A program made the translations under genes and the position numbers. The notes beneath the pieces were generated by a model that was given only the letters and a program-made list of their open reading frames with translations, was not told the origin of the DNA and made no database searches. From NCBI GenBank assembly GCA_019113245.1, contig DXHU01000023.1, positions 186,001 through 250,000 of the forward strand: DNA of 64,000 bases. The letters are read 5' to 3'. Source of the DNA: Candidatus Ornithospirochaeta avicola. Its GTDB lineage: Bacteria > Spirochaetota > Spirochaetia > Sphaerochaetales > Sphaerochaetaceae. Below, piece after piece: positions 44,791-53,437 of this stretch. How positions within the stretch are numbered: the stretch's first letter is position 1; each line of letters begins with the position of its first letter.

Positions 44791-45102
44791 TTAGCCCTTA
44801 ATTGAGGAGATTGTGATCTCCTGGTACTGTTCACGATGTCCCTGAGTGCGTCTGTAGCCCTTTCTTCTGTGGAACTTGTAAACCTTGATCTTCTCGCCCT
44901 TTGATACTTCTCCGACTGTTGCTGTAACAGTAGCTCCGTTGATATAAGGAGTTCCGAATACAGCCCCGTCTTCCTTTACGATAGCGAGAACCTTGTCAAT
45001 TTCGTAAGTACTTCCAGCTTCACAGCCGAGCAGATCAACTGTGATCTTTGCTCCCTCTTCAGCCTTGTACTGCTTTCCTTTGATTTCTACTAGTGCGTAC
45101 AT
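44791..45102 (-). CDS. rplU: 50S ribosomal protein L21
   Basis: A 103-residue L21 with MYALVEIKGKQYKAEEGAKI at the N terminus and KVYKFHRRKGYRRTQGHREQ near the C terminus. It is the first gene of the operon. AGGGGACT precedes the ATG and a good promoter lies 27 bases upstream. Confidence 0.98.
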   Translation of the reverse strand: MYALVEIKGKQYKAEEGAKITVDLLGCEAGSTYEIDKVLAIVKEDGAVFGTPYINGATVTATVGEVSKGEKIKVYKFHRRKGYRRTQGHREQYQEITISSIKG

Positions 45103-45128
45103 TATAGTCCCCTATTAAATCTATGCTG

Positions 45129-45157
45129 ATTATTGTCATAAACGAAACTATTTACAA
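45129..45157 (-). promoter_or_regulatory. Promoter of the rplU-rpmA-obg operon
   Basis: TTGTAA (45152-45157), 17 bases and AATAAT (45129-45134) on the minus strand. Confidence 0.65.
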
Positions 45158-45208
45158 CAGCCTTTTCAGTTATTGCCGGGTTATTTGGCCTTTTTTCTGT
45201 TTTTCTAC

Positions 45209-45237
45209 CTACCATTTGGTAGAATTATGTGCTACCA
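45209..45237 (+). promoter_or_regulatory. TetR autoregulatory operator overlapping its -10
   Basis: A perfect dyad CTACCA-TT-TGGTAG (45209-45222) overlaps a TAGAAT -10 (45220-45225). A further half-site CTACCA follows at 45232-45237. The layout fits autorepression by the TetR-type protein encoded 7 bases later. Confidence 0.6.
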
Positions 45238-45244
45238 TTCACTC

Positions 45245-45781
45245 ATGAGCAGAAAGGACGAGATAATAGAAAAAAGCGTTGAGATAATAAGAGATGATGG
45301 TTTTCATGCATTTACAATGGAAAAGCTCAGCTTGTCCCTTGGAATTAAGAAAGCAAGTCTGTATTACTACTTCAAGGGAAAGGATGAGCTTGTCTCATCA
45401 ATTCATGAATATTTTGTGAGAGAGCTTAAAAAGAAGAATTTCTCATTTGATTTCAAGAAAGATGAGAAACTCTGCCTCATTTCACTTTTTGAGCACTATC
45501 TTGAAATCTTCCTCTCTCCGCATTTTTCTTCATATATATCATTTCTTCTTGAAAGCAGGAGCTATATGCCAAGCTCTGATGAGATACTCTCATCACTTTT
45601 TCTGATGATGGAAAGCCAGATTGAAGTCATATTCATGCACTATGGAAGCAGGAAGGCAAAGGAAAAAGCAAGCCTCCTCTCATCTTATCTGATCAGAATC
45701 ATTTCTGACATGATCATAAGTGAAAAGGAGGCTGAAATGGAAAAAATAGAAAGCACTATTTCTTTGTTATCATCACATTGA
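45245..45781 (+). CDS. TetR/AcrR-family transcriptional regulator
   Basis: A 178-residue TetR protein. The DNA-binding domain is IIEKSVEIIRDDGFHAFTME, then LSLSLGIKKASLYYYFKGKD, a classic TetR helix-turn-helix. The C-terminal ligand domain is unspecific. The longer frame from 45173 includes the promoter and operator, so ATG at 45245 is the start; it has no ribosome-binding site and the leader would be about 13 bases. No obvious target gene is adjacent: the divergent neighbour is rplU and the convergent one argS, whose frame it overlaps by 9 bases. Confidence 0.85.
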   Translation: MSRKDEIIEKSVEIIRDDGFHAFTMEKLSLSLGIKKASLYYYFKGKDELVSSIHEYFVRELKKKNFSFDFKKDEKLCLISLFEHYLEIFLSPHFSSYISFLLESRSYMPSSDEILSSLFLMMESQIEVIFMHYGSRKAKEKASLLSSYLIRIISDMIISEKEAEMEKIESTISLLSSH

Positions 45782-47575
45782 CTCAAGGAACGGTATTCCG
45801 AGAAGAACAAAGGCATTCTTCATCACAGTGAGTATCATCGAGACAAGAGAAAGGCGAGCTGCAGAAAGAGGAATGTTTGATGCATCTGCAACCTGATTGT
45901 CGTGATAGTAATGGCTGAATGTCTTTGCCACTTCATAAAGGTATGCTGCAATTACAGACGGATCATATGCATCCCCTGCTTCTTTTACTGCAGCTGGATA
46001 CTGAGAAACAAGCTTGATAAGGCTCTTCTCATCATCAGAAGCAAGAAGCGAGGGATTTATCTCAGCATCCTTGAGGCCGCTGATTGTCTCTGCCTTTCTC
46101 AAAATTGATGAAATACGGGCGCCCATGTATTCAAGATAAGGGCCTGTGTTTCCGTTAAACGATATGCTCTTTTTAGGATCAAATATCATGTCCTTTGTGG
46201 GGCTTACCTGAAGAAGGTAGTAATTGAGGGCGGCAAGAGCAATCTTTCTTGCAACAGAATCAACATCGCCGACAGCACTTTCCCTGTCCTTTGAGATTAT
46301 CTCTTCCTTTGCAAGAGCTGAAAGACTCTCAAGCAGATCATCTGCATCAACTACAGTTCCTTCCCTGCTCTTCATCTTTCCTTCCGGCAGATTGACCATG
46401 CCGTATGAGAGATGGTAAAGCTCATCTGCCCAGCTGTATCCAAGCTTCTTTAAAATATAGAAGAGAGCTTTGAAATGGTACTGCTGCTCGCTTGCTACGA
46501 CATAAATCAGTCTGTCAAAAGGCCAGTCCTCATGACGGCGGATAGCAGTTCCAACATCCTGTGTGATATATATCGTTGTCCCGTCCTTTCTCAAAAGCAC
46601 TTTTTTATCCAGCCCGATTTCTTTGAGGTCTATCTGCACCGATCCATCTTCTGTGCGGAAGAAAACTCCGTCCTCAAGACCTTTGAGAATCTCCGCCTTG
46701 CCGTATTTATATGTCTCGCTCTCATAGTAATAGCGGTCGAAGCTGATTCCCATGTTCTTATAGCTCTCATAAAGTCCGTCAAGAGTCCACCCATTCATCA
46801 GATTCCAGAGCTTTATAGTCTCTTCATCCCCCTCTTCCCATGCCCTCAGCATTGCCTGAGCCTGCACTTCAGGAGAGTTCTTCATGATCTCATCAGCCTC
46901 TTGATTGTGCCCTTCATTTCTGAGCTTCTCAGCCTTTTCTTCTGTCTCTTTCTGCCAGGAAGCAAACTTCACATAATAACGGCCTACAAAATGATCTCCT
47001 TTTTCTCCTGTTGAAGAAGGAGTCTCGCCGTTTGAGAAGACTTTATATGCAAGCATGCTTTTGCAGATATGGACACCACGGTTGTTGATAAGATTGACCT
47101 TCATCACTTCAGCACCGTTTGCCTTCAGTATTCTTGAAACTGCCTCTCCCAGGCTGTCATTCCTCATATGTCCGAGGTGAAGTGGCTTGTTCGTATTCGG
47201 ACAGGAGAACTCAAGCATTATTTTCTTGCCATTCAGGCCCTCTCCGCGTCCATAAAGAGATCCTTCCTTTTTTACCTTTTCAAGAAGCGGAAGATAAATT
47301 GACTGAATGTTGAGAGCAACATTCAGATATGCTCCTGCTGTATTCATCTCTCCTTCCGGATGCTCAGATGAGAGAATCTCATTCATGACCTCAGAGGCAA
47401 TTATCTGAGGAGCCTTTCTCGCGCTCTTGCTGAACGGAAAAAGAGGAAATGCTATATCTCCCATCTCGCTTTTGGGAGGATTTGTCATGTTTATATCAGT
47501 TTCATTCAATCCGTAAAGCTTGTTGACAGCTTTTATCACAGCAGCTTTCCAGCTGTTTTTCAGACTATCTAGCAT
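45773..47575 (-). CDS. argS: Arginine--tRNA ligase
   Basis: A 600-residue class I ArgRS with the Add-1 N-terminal domain, the HIGH motif in SCPNTNKPLHLGHMRNDSLG near residue 130, the KMSKS-like GKMKSREG near 393 and the DALR C-terminal domain. The frame opens 12 bases earlier at a TTG that is part of the ribosome-binding site; GGAGA before the ATG at 47575 fixes the start. The promoter overlaps the 20-bp repeat described at 47612. Confidence 0.96.
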   Translation of the reverse strand: MLDSLKNSWKAAVIKAVNKLYGLNETDINMTNPPKSEMGDIAFPLFPFSKSARKAPQIIASEVMNEILSSEHPEGEMNTAGAYLNVALNIQSIYLPLLEKVKKEGSLYGRGEGLNGKKIMLEFSCPNTNKPLHLGHMRNDSLGEAVSRILKANGAEVMKVNLINNRGVHICKSMLAYKVFSNGETPSSTGEKGDHFVGRYYVKFASWQKETEEKAEKLRNEGHNQEADEIMKNSPEVQAQAMLRAWEEGDEETIKLWNLMNGWTLDGLYESYKNMGISFDRYYYESETYKYGKAEILKGLEDGVFFRTEDGSVQIDLKEIGLDKKVLLRKDGTTIYITQDVGTAIRRHEDWPFDRLIYVVASEQQYHFKALFYILKKLGYSWADELYHLSYGMVNLPEGKMKSREGTVVDADDLLESLSALAKEEIISKDRESAVGDVDSVARKIALAALNYYLLQVSPTKDMIFDPKKSISFNGNTGPYLEYMGARISSILRKAETISGLKDAEINPSLLASDDEKSLIKLVSQYPAAVKEAGDAYDPSVIAAYLYEVAKTFSHYYHDNQVADASNIPLSAARLSLVSMILTVMKNAFVLLGIPFLESM

Positions 47576-47597
47576 ATTTATCTCCAAATACCAGAAT

Positions 47598-47626
47598 ACT
47601 ATATAGAAAAGCTAGATGCTTTTCAA
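47598..47626 (-). promoter_or_regulatory. argS promoter
   Basis: TTGAAA (47621-47626), 17 bases and TATAGT (47598-47603) on the minus strand. The -35 lies inside the direct repeat shared with the end of birA. Confidence 0.6.
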
Positions 47627-47631
47627 GTTGA
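47612..47631. repeat. Direct repeat copy 1 (argS side)
   Basis: The 20-mer ctagatgcttttcaagttga occurs here and again, in the same orientation, at 50249-50268. The two copies bracket the 819-residue lipoprotein gene. This copy lies in the argS promoter. Confidence 0.95.
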
Positions 47632-47696
47632 CATATGCTTCATGCTTCAACTCATATTGCGCAACGCAATTCACTTTTGTAAGTAGTATTCCCATT

Positions 47697-50156
47697 TCAG
47701 ATATCTGTTTCAGCTTTTATAAACCAGGTGTCTTTATACTTTTCATAAACTTTAGCCACATCGGCAAAGCATTCGTAAAGCAGGCTGGACCCTCCAGCAA
47801 CGCCGTAATTGCTGCCTTTTGCTGTTATATCTGCATTACCTTGAGGATCAATTATCCTGATTCCGCTCCAGAGATTATTCTTCACAATATTCTCTATGCT
47901 TGTCATCTTATTGCCATTTGCATCCAGATATCTCACAGAACCCAGACATGACAGTACACCAGTGATTTCAAACGCATTGTAACCGTACACTTTATCAAGG
48001 ATGAAATCTATGTCATGAACCTCAATATTCTTAAAAAACACACCGAAGTCCCGTGTACCCGGAGTCTGCTGTACATTTCTCGAAGCATCTCCTACAAGAA
48101 TGGCAGCACTTCCATCCTCATAGACATATATTTGCCTCATATCATCAGTTCCCTTGATAGAAACATTCTCGATAGTATAAGGCACTTCATTATAGGACAA
48201 GTTCAATGCATGAGATCCGATTATAGCTCCAATCGGGTGACTGTTATCGCCTCTAGGTGGGTCCACGACAAGTCCTTCAATATTCAGATTGCTGAGTTTC
48301 TTGCCGTTGTGATATGTTGTTCCTGCCACCCATGCGAGAAGACCTGTATCTGTTTTAAAATTATAGAATGTATGGTCATTGCCATAGAAATTGCAGGAAA
48401 ATTCTATATCAGAGGTGCCAAGACCTTTGAAATTTCTGCCTCCAAAATCAAGGTCATTCTCAATATGTATGCCATGAGCTATTGCATCAGACTTTGCATA
48501 TAGACAATTGCTTGGTTGCAGATCATCCATGTAAATGGGCACACCAAGACCATATAGCTGAGCTGCAGTATATATATGATATCCCTCAGGATAAGACTTA
48601 TCATTATCATACCACGAAGTGTCTGCCGCTCCGTTCCACTTCACTTCCCTGTATACAGGGACTATGGTTGCACTACTATTCAGGTTCTCAACCATATCTC
48701 CATCAAATGTATTGTTCATTGTCAGATAAACAGGAGAGGAAGCCCTTGTATAACCGTAAATCTCATAGCCATACTCTGCGCATTCTGCAGAATCCTTCAT
48801 TATCTGAGAAAACTCTGTGACAAGATTTACAGACTCGCCAGTATCATAATCATATTGGTGGAACTCTCCATCATGATAAATCTTCAGATTCCATGCTTCT
48901 TCCCATCCTGCCCATAGCTCAACATCCTCAGTCATTTTGATACTGGTGACCCTGTATTTTTCAGCACAGCTTGGATCTGTATACCAGCCTAGGAATCTGT
49001 AGCCATCCCTGTAAATATTCTCAAGTTCTATTACTTCACCATAATCAAATCTTTTTTGATTCTCAAAATTCTCCACTCCATCAACATTCTTATAAGTTAA
49101 GGTGAATTCAAAAGGAACAAACTTACAATAAAGGACAATATCTCCGTATTCAGGTTTTGTCTTTTCCATCCGGTCAGCCCAATATCCTCCACGAGATGTG
49201 AAAAAGTTTTTAGAGTGATTTCCGTCACGAATGATATCGTATATTGTCAAATCACGAATTTCATCAGCTGAATGGTATAAAGGAAGGTTGTATTTCTCAA
49301 TCTCCTCTTCAGTCAAATCATCATATTTTATAGCGTACCTTATAGCTTCATATTTTGCATAAAGATTAATATCACCTGTTGTACCTGCAGGAATGCAGGT
49401 CCATTGTTCTGAGCTATATCCAGGATCCGAATACCATCCGATGAAATTATAATATTCTTTTGGCATAGCTTCTTTCAGCTTAATGTCAACAGGAGAGAGA
49501 CCTGTATAAGTATCAGAATACATAATTCGGCTTTCATAATTGTAATAGGTAATATTATATTGCTTTTTATCAGTTATTGCATAAAACCGTTCAACAGGAT
49601 CTGTTGCCCATGATATTCTTTCATTGTAACCATCACTTTTAAGATCCCCTTCATTCTGCCAACTAATCAGGGACAATCCTTCTAACGAAGGTTTCATTTC
49701 TATAAGTTTTTCCTCAGAGATTAAGGAATGATTAACATAATCATCTTCCCCTATCTCCTCAGCTGTGATTATTTCTTTATAGAGCAATGTCTCAAATTCA
49801 CTGTCAAGATAGTACTCCAATGTGATTACAGCCTCTGAGCCGCTCTTGCGCTCCAGAAGCGGAGTAAAAATGCAAGAGGCATCTACAGTATATGGGAAAG
49901 TTACAGCCTGACCATCTTTTCCTGTCACGGACCATCCTGTGATTTTGTATAGCGGATTCAGACGAACATTTGCCTTCAGATCATTTTCAGTTAGCACTGA
50001 TGTACCATCAAAATAAAATGGGTATGTGTTATATGAAATTTTGCCTGAAATGCCATCCGTGTCAAAATCGACAACAAATAATTGATTATCTCCAATCATA
50101 TCACAGGAAGAAAACAGAAGGATTGATGATAGTAATACCAGAAAAATCTTTCTCAT
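47697..50156 (-). CDS. Large surface lipoprotein with Listeria-Bacteroides (InlB-B-like) repeats, predicted phase-variable
   Basis: An 819-residue lipoprotein (signal LVLLSSILLFSSC, Cys at residue 18). At least two List-Bact repeats are visible: YNFIGWYSDPGYSSEQW and YRFLGWYTDPSCAEKYRVTS, each ending in a strand such as INLYAKYE or VELWAGWE, plus weaker copies near LSLISWQNE. The C-terminal half has GLUG-like beta-helix features (HIENDLDFGGRNFKGLG, GLLAWVAG, IGAIIGSHAL). Such proteins are usually adhesins or surface antigens. A G9 tract lies 4 bases before the ATG, at the predicted transcription start. The gene is bracketed by a 20-bp direct repeat. There is no ordinary ribosome-binding site unless the G tract acts as one. 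Confidence 0.85.
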   Translation of the reverse strand: MRKIFLVLLSSILLFSSCDMIGDNQLFVVDFDTDGISGKISYNTYPFYFDGTSVLTENDLKANVRLNPLYKITGWSVTGKDGQAVTFPYTVDASCIFTPLLERKSGSEAVITLEYYLDSEFETLLYKEIITAEEIGEDDYVNHSLISEEKLIEMKPSLEGLSLISWQNEGDLKSDGYNERISWATDPVERFYAITDKKQYNITYYNYESRIMYSDTYTGLSPVDIKLKEAMPKEYYNFIGWYSDPGYSSEQWTCIPAGTTGDINLYAKYEAIRYAIKYDDLTEEEIEKYNLPLYHSADEIRDLTIYDIIRDGNHSKNFFTSRGGYWADRMEKTKPEYGDIVLYCKFVPFEFTLTYKNVDGVENFENQKRFDYGEVIELENIYRDGYRFLGWYTDPSCAEKYRVTSIKMTEDVELWAGWEEAWNLKIYHDGEFHQYDYDTGESVNLVTEFSQIMKDSAECAEYGYEIYGYTRASSPVYLTMNNTFDGDMVENLNSSATIVPVYREVKWNGAADTSWYDNDKSYPEGYHIYTAAQLYGLGVPIYMDDLQPSNCLYAKSDAIAHGIHIENDLDFGGRNFKGLGTSDIEFSCNFYGNDHTFYNFKTDTGLLAWVAGTTYHNGKKLSNLNIEGLVVDPPRGDNSHPIGAIIGSHALNLSYNEVPYTIENVSIKGTDDMRQIYVYEDGSAAILVGDASRNVQQTPGTRDFGVFFKNIEVHDIDFILDKVYGYNAFEITGVLSCLGSVRYLDANGNKMTSIENIVKNNLWSGIRIIDPQGNADITAKGSNYGVAGGSSLLYECFADVAKVYEKYKDTWFIKAETDI

Positions 50157-50159
50157 AGA

Positions 50160-50204
50160 CCCCCCCCCGTGTCAATTATATGGCAGATGCCTCAGACAAA
50201 GCAA
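50160..50204 (-). promoter_or_regulatory. Promoter with G9 homopolymer at the predicted start point
   Basis: On the minus strand TTGCTT (50199-50204), 18 bases, perfect TATAAT (50175-50180), TGACAC, nine G (50160-50168), TCT and ATG. Slippage in the tract would change the initiation region or leader, as for tpr genes of T. pallidum. Confidence 0.75.
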
Positions 50205-50248
50205 TGCAAGAATCCAGATTAAGGAGAAAATAATAGAGGAAAACAAGC

Positions 50249-50268
50249 CTAGATGCTTTTCAAGTTGA
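50249..50268. repeat. Direct repeat copy 2 (birA 3' end)
   Basis: This is an identical copy of the 20-mer at 47612-47631. Here it encodes the last codons and stop of birA (Asn-Leu-Lys-Ser-Ile-stop). Confidence 0.95.
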
Positions 50269-51187
50269 GACTCACCTCTCCGCTTGAGAGTACCTCCTCT
50301 TTCCCATCTTCTGCAATAACTACAAGGTGAGCCATCTCATCAACATCCTTTGCGAGAGCAGAAAAGACTTTGCCGTTTCTGACATATTTTATTTTCTTGC
50401 CAAGGATGAAGCATCTTTTCCTGTATTCTGAAATGAAATCGTTTTGAGAAGAGAGGAGGAATGTGATTATATCCTTCAAAAGCACAATGCGGTCAGTCTT
50501 CTTTCCGGACTCGTCATAGACTGTCGTTATTATATCCCATAGCTCCTCAGGGTATGATGACCTGCTGCTGTTTACATTTATGCCGATACCTACTATCACA
50601 CTCTCCAGGCGTTGCAGCTCCATATTCAGAATTCCCTCAGAAAGTATTCCTGAGCACTTCTTTCCTTTTATGTAAACATCATTGACCCACTTTATCTGGC
50701 AATCAAGTCCTGTGTTCTTTTCTATTGCAGTGCTGACTGCAACAGCCGCCTTTGCTGTTATTAAAGCAGGATCTGATATGAATGAAGAGGGAATCAGAAT
50801 TGAAAAATAAAGGCCGCCAGAAGGAGAAGAGAAACTTCTTCCAAGCCTTCCTCTTCCACCATTTTGAACAAGAGACAGGCAGAGCGTTATTCTCTCACTC
50901 TTTTTCTCAAGGCTTTTGAGAACCTTGTTTGTGCTGTCCGTTTGCGTGAGAAATATTATGTCAAAGTCCGGGAACATGCTTTTGAGAGCAATCTCGTTCA
51001 GCATATCTGCTTTATCGAGGATGTAGCCCTTGTTCTTTATCCCCTCTATTTTATAGCCCTCATCTCTGAGAGCGGAAACAGCCTTGTTTATATTCATCCT
51101 TGAGCAGGAAAAACGTTCTGCAAGAGCTTCCCCTGATATAAATGACTGCTCTGAATAAAGGCATTGGAGGATATCGTCTTTAAGCAT
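50249..51187 (-). CDS. birA: Bifunctional biotin--[acetyl-CoA-carboxylase] ligase / biotin operon repressor
   Basis: A BirA of about 312 residues with an N-terminal winged helix (AERFSCSRMNINKAVSALRD) and the ligase domain: SLVQNGGRGRLGRSFSSPSGGLYFS contains the GRGRxG biotinoyl-AMP loop, followed by IKWVNDVYIKGKKCSGIL. The C-terminal SH3-like domain is present. The frame extends to 51214, but TTAACA-16-TATTAT lies inside that extension and ends six bases before the ATG at 51187, so MLKDDILQ is the start, without a ribosome-binding site. The last seven codons overlap the 20-bp repeat. Confidence 0.92.
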   Translation of the reverse strand: MLKDDILQCLYSEQSFISGEALAERFSCSRMNINKAVSALRDEGYKIEGIKNKGYILDKADMLNEIALKSMFPDFDIIFLTQTDSTNKVLKSLEKKSERITLCLSLVQNGGRGRLGRSFSSPSGGLYFSILIPSSFISDPALITAKAAVAVSTAIEKNTGLDCQIKWVNDVYIKGKKCSGILSEGILNMELQRLESVIVGIGINVNSSRSSYPEELWDIITTVYDESGKKTDRIVLLKDIITFLLSSQNDFISEYRKRCFILGKKIKYVRNGKVFSALAKDVDEMAHLVVIAEDGKEEVLSSGEVSLNLKSI

Positions 51188-51193
51188 GTCTCT

Positions 51194-51221
51194 ATAATAC
51201 CTCTTAGCCCTCATCTGTTAA
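51194..51221 (-). promoter_or_regulatory. birA promoter, leaderless
   Basis: TTAACA (51216-51221), 16 bases and TATTAT (51194-51199) on the minus strand, then six bases and the ATG at 51187. Confidence 0.75.
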
Positions 51222-51266
51222 AGGAGGCAGTAGAAAAAAAGAATCAATTTCACTACCATTAATCAT

Positions 51267-52169
51267 ATGTATTACTCATGCGACAAATTCATCCCAAGCT
51301 ACATAGATTCATTTAACAGGAACAAGAGGAACACAGAGAACAAAAGAGGGCTGGTGCTGCCGAAAATGGAAGACATTGAAAGCCTTGAGAACGAAGTGTT
51401 CGCGCTCTTCTTTCCAGGCCTTTCAGGAGGAGAGACGAGAAGCAAGCTCATTTCAATCATCTCATACCATATGGAGAATGTGACAAGACTTCTTGCAGAC
51501 TCTGTCTTCCTTGCTCTCAGCTATGAGGACAAGGGTGAAAGCTCTTCATCAGCGCTTGAGGAAAAGACAGTGAAAATCGTAGATGCTGTTGCATCAAAGC
51601 TCAAGGACATCAGAGCTGATTTGAAGCTTGATGCTGAAAGCGGCTTCAACGGAGACCCTGCAAGCAAGAGCATACATGAGATAATCCTTTCATATCCTTC
51701 GATGATAGCTCTCTCTGCATACCGTGTGGCACATGAGCTTTATGAGCTTTCTGTTCCGCTTATTCCTCGCATGATGAGCGAGATTGTCCATAGAAAGACA
51801 GGAATCGACATACATCCCGGAGCAAAAATCGGCAAGAGCTTCTTCATCGACCATGGGACCGGTGTTGTGATTGGAGAAACAGCTGTAATCGGGGACAATG
51901 TGAAAATCTATCAGGGGGTGACACTTGGTGCGCTCTCGTTCAAGAAAGACTCGTGCGGAGCGCTGATAAAAGGAATAAAAAGGCATCCTACAGTCGAAGA
52001 TAATGTGACTATTTATTCAAACACATCAATACTTGGCGATGTGAGGATAGGACACAACAGCATAATCGGAACATCTGTAAGGATCACCACAGACATTCCT
52101 GCCTACAGTCTTGTAACCGCACCGCGTCCAGATATCAGAATCCGCGACATAAGAGAAAAAAGGGACTAG
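51267..52169 (+). CDS. cysE: Serine O-acetyltransferase
   Basis: A 300-residue SATase, the EpsC/CysE type with an extended N-terminal helical domain. The left-handed beta-helix C terminus carries GIDIHPGAKIGKSFFIDHGT, GVVIGETAVIGDNVKIYQGV and LGDVRIGHNSIIGTSVRIT; the catalytic Asp-His pair is in FIDHGTG. It makes O-acetylserine for the cysteine synthase encoded at 2739-3620. The mRNA looks leaderless: TAGAAA (51231-51236), 17 bases, TACCAT (51254-51259), seven bases, ATG, and no ribosome-binding site. The stop shares CTAG with mtaB. Confidence 0.9.
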   Translation: MYYSCDKFIPSYIDSFNRNKRNTENKRGLVLPKMEDIESLENEVFALFFPGLSGGETRSKLISIISYHMENVTRLLADSVFLALSYEDKGESSSSALEEKTVKIVDAVASKLKDIRADLKLDAESGFNGDPASKSIHEIILSYPSMIALSAYRVAHELYELSVPLIPRMMSEIVHRKTGIDIHPGAKIGKSFFIDHGTGVVIGETAVIGDNVKIYQGVTLGALSFKKDSCGALIKGIKRHPTVEDNVTIYSNTSILGDVRIGHNSIIGTSVRITTDIPAYSLVTAPRPDIRIRDIREKRD

Positions 52170-53437
52170 ATAATTCTTACAGCCGGCGGATTTATCTTGT
52201 ACAGCACTCCATATAACAGCTCTCCGCTTTCATGGCTTCTGCTGCTTTCAACCTTCACCTTAAGATAGTTTCCGCTTGTCCCCCATCCGTTTTTCTCATA
52301 AATGACTTCAACTCTTTTCCCTTCCTGACGGGCAATGTATTTTCTTGTCTGTATTTCAGAAAGCCTTCTGAGCTCCTCAGCACGCTTGTCGCGCACCCTC
52401 TCCTCGCTCTTGTCCTTTGCCCCAAAGAGCGCTGTTTTTTCCCTGGGAGAGTATGGAAAGACATGGAAGGCAGCAAAATCCATTTTAAGGAGAAAATCCT
52501 TTGTCATCTGATAATCCTCTTCCTCCTCTCCAGGAAGCCCTGTGATAATATCGCAGGAGATGAAAGGATCGTCCTTTTTCTCCCTTATTTTCCTGACTAT
52601 GTATTCAATCTCATCTATCTGGTATTTTCTCTCAACACGAGCAAGGACCTTGTTGCTCGCACTCTGGACGGGCAGATGGAAATGAGGCATTATCCTCGGA
52701 TCTGAGAACGTGTCTATCAGACGATCATCGACATTGTCAGCCTCAAGGGATGAAAAGCGTATTCTCATATCAGGGCCAAGACTTGAAAGAAGAGCTTCCA
52801 CAAGAGGAGCAAGCCCGCCTTCGTTATGGTTATACATTGTAAGGTTGACTCCGGTAAGCATTATCTCATGGTAGCCGTCTTCTTCTATCTTTTTTGCTCT
52901 CTTTACAACTTCATCAACAGGAAGGCTCACGCTCTTTCCGCGCGCAACTGATGTCTGGCAGAAAGCGCAGTGGTTGTCGCACCCATCCTGGATTTTTAGG
53001 TATGCACGGCTGTGATAAGAAAACACATCTGCATCAAACACAAATGGATCTGTTTCCCTTTTCTCAAATGAGAAGATGGCGGATGGATTTCTCCCGTTTT
53101 CATTCAGATAAAGGGGAAGAGAAAGGAGGCTTCCCTTCTCCTTGAGAGAGAAAACCCTTATGTTCTTTCCAAGTGCTCCTATCTCATTTTCCTTCATCTG
53201 GGCATAGCATCCTGTGACAACAACTGCCTCAGCACATTTTTGAAAAAGTCTTATCATGCGTCTGGCCTTCTGTTCTGCCTTGCTTGTGACTGTGCATGTG
53301 TTTACAACTATCAGGGAAGCGTTTCTATAATCCTTTTGAATATCAAAGCCGCCTGTTCTGAAGGCCTGGCTTATCGCCTCGCTTTCTGCCTGATTAAGAC
53401 GGCAGCCAAGTGTGTAGACATAAACAGAGTCAATCAT
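52166..53437 (-). CDS. mtaB: tRNA (N6-threonylcarbamoyladenosine) methylthiotransferase, MtaB type
   Basis: A 423-residue radical-SAM methylthiotransferase. The N-terminal cluster cysteines are in YTLGCRLNQAES, VVNTCTVTSKAEQKARR and VVTGCYAQ. The SAM cluster is DGCDNHCAFCQTSVARG (CxxxCxxC) near residue 150. A TRAM-like C terminus follows. The R-R-M-I-R after the second motif and overall length favour MtaB over MiaB. It is translationally coupled to tyrA upstream by an ATGA overlap. Confidence 0.9.
   Translation of the reverse strand: MIDSVYVYTLGCRLNQAESEAISQAFRTGGFDIQKDYRNASLIVVNTCTVTSKAEQKARRMIRLFQKCAEAVVVTGCYAQMKENEIGALGKNIRVFSLKEKGSLLSLPLYLNENGRNPSAIFSFEKRETDPFVFDADVFSYHSRAYLKIQDGCDNHCAFCQTSVARGKSVSLPVDEVVKRAKKIEEDGYHEIMLTGVNLTMYNHNEGGLAPLVEALLSSLGPDMRIRFSSLEADNVDDRLIDTFSDPRIMPHFHLPVQSASNKVLARVERKYQIDEIEYIVRKIREKKDDPFISCDIITGLPGEEEEDYQMTKDFLLKMDFAAFHVFPYSPREKTALFGAKDKSEERVRDKRAEELRRLSEIQTRKYIARQEGKRVEVIYEKNGWGTSGNYLKVKVESSRSHESGELLYGVLYKINPPAVRII

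Noticed and set aside
47650-47680. ATTGCG-CAA-CGCAAT dyad after the large lipoprotein gene as a terminator
   Set aside because: The stem is short and no T run follows on the minus strand.
49970-50158. Plus-strand ORF opposite the start of the large lipoprotein
   Set aside because: It runs through the signal-peptide region of the real gene and has no supporting signal.
47612-50268. Insertion sequence or transposon between argS and birA
   Set aside because: There is a direct repeat, but no transposase, no terminal inverted repeats and no integrase; I report only the repeat and a possible integration footprint.
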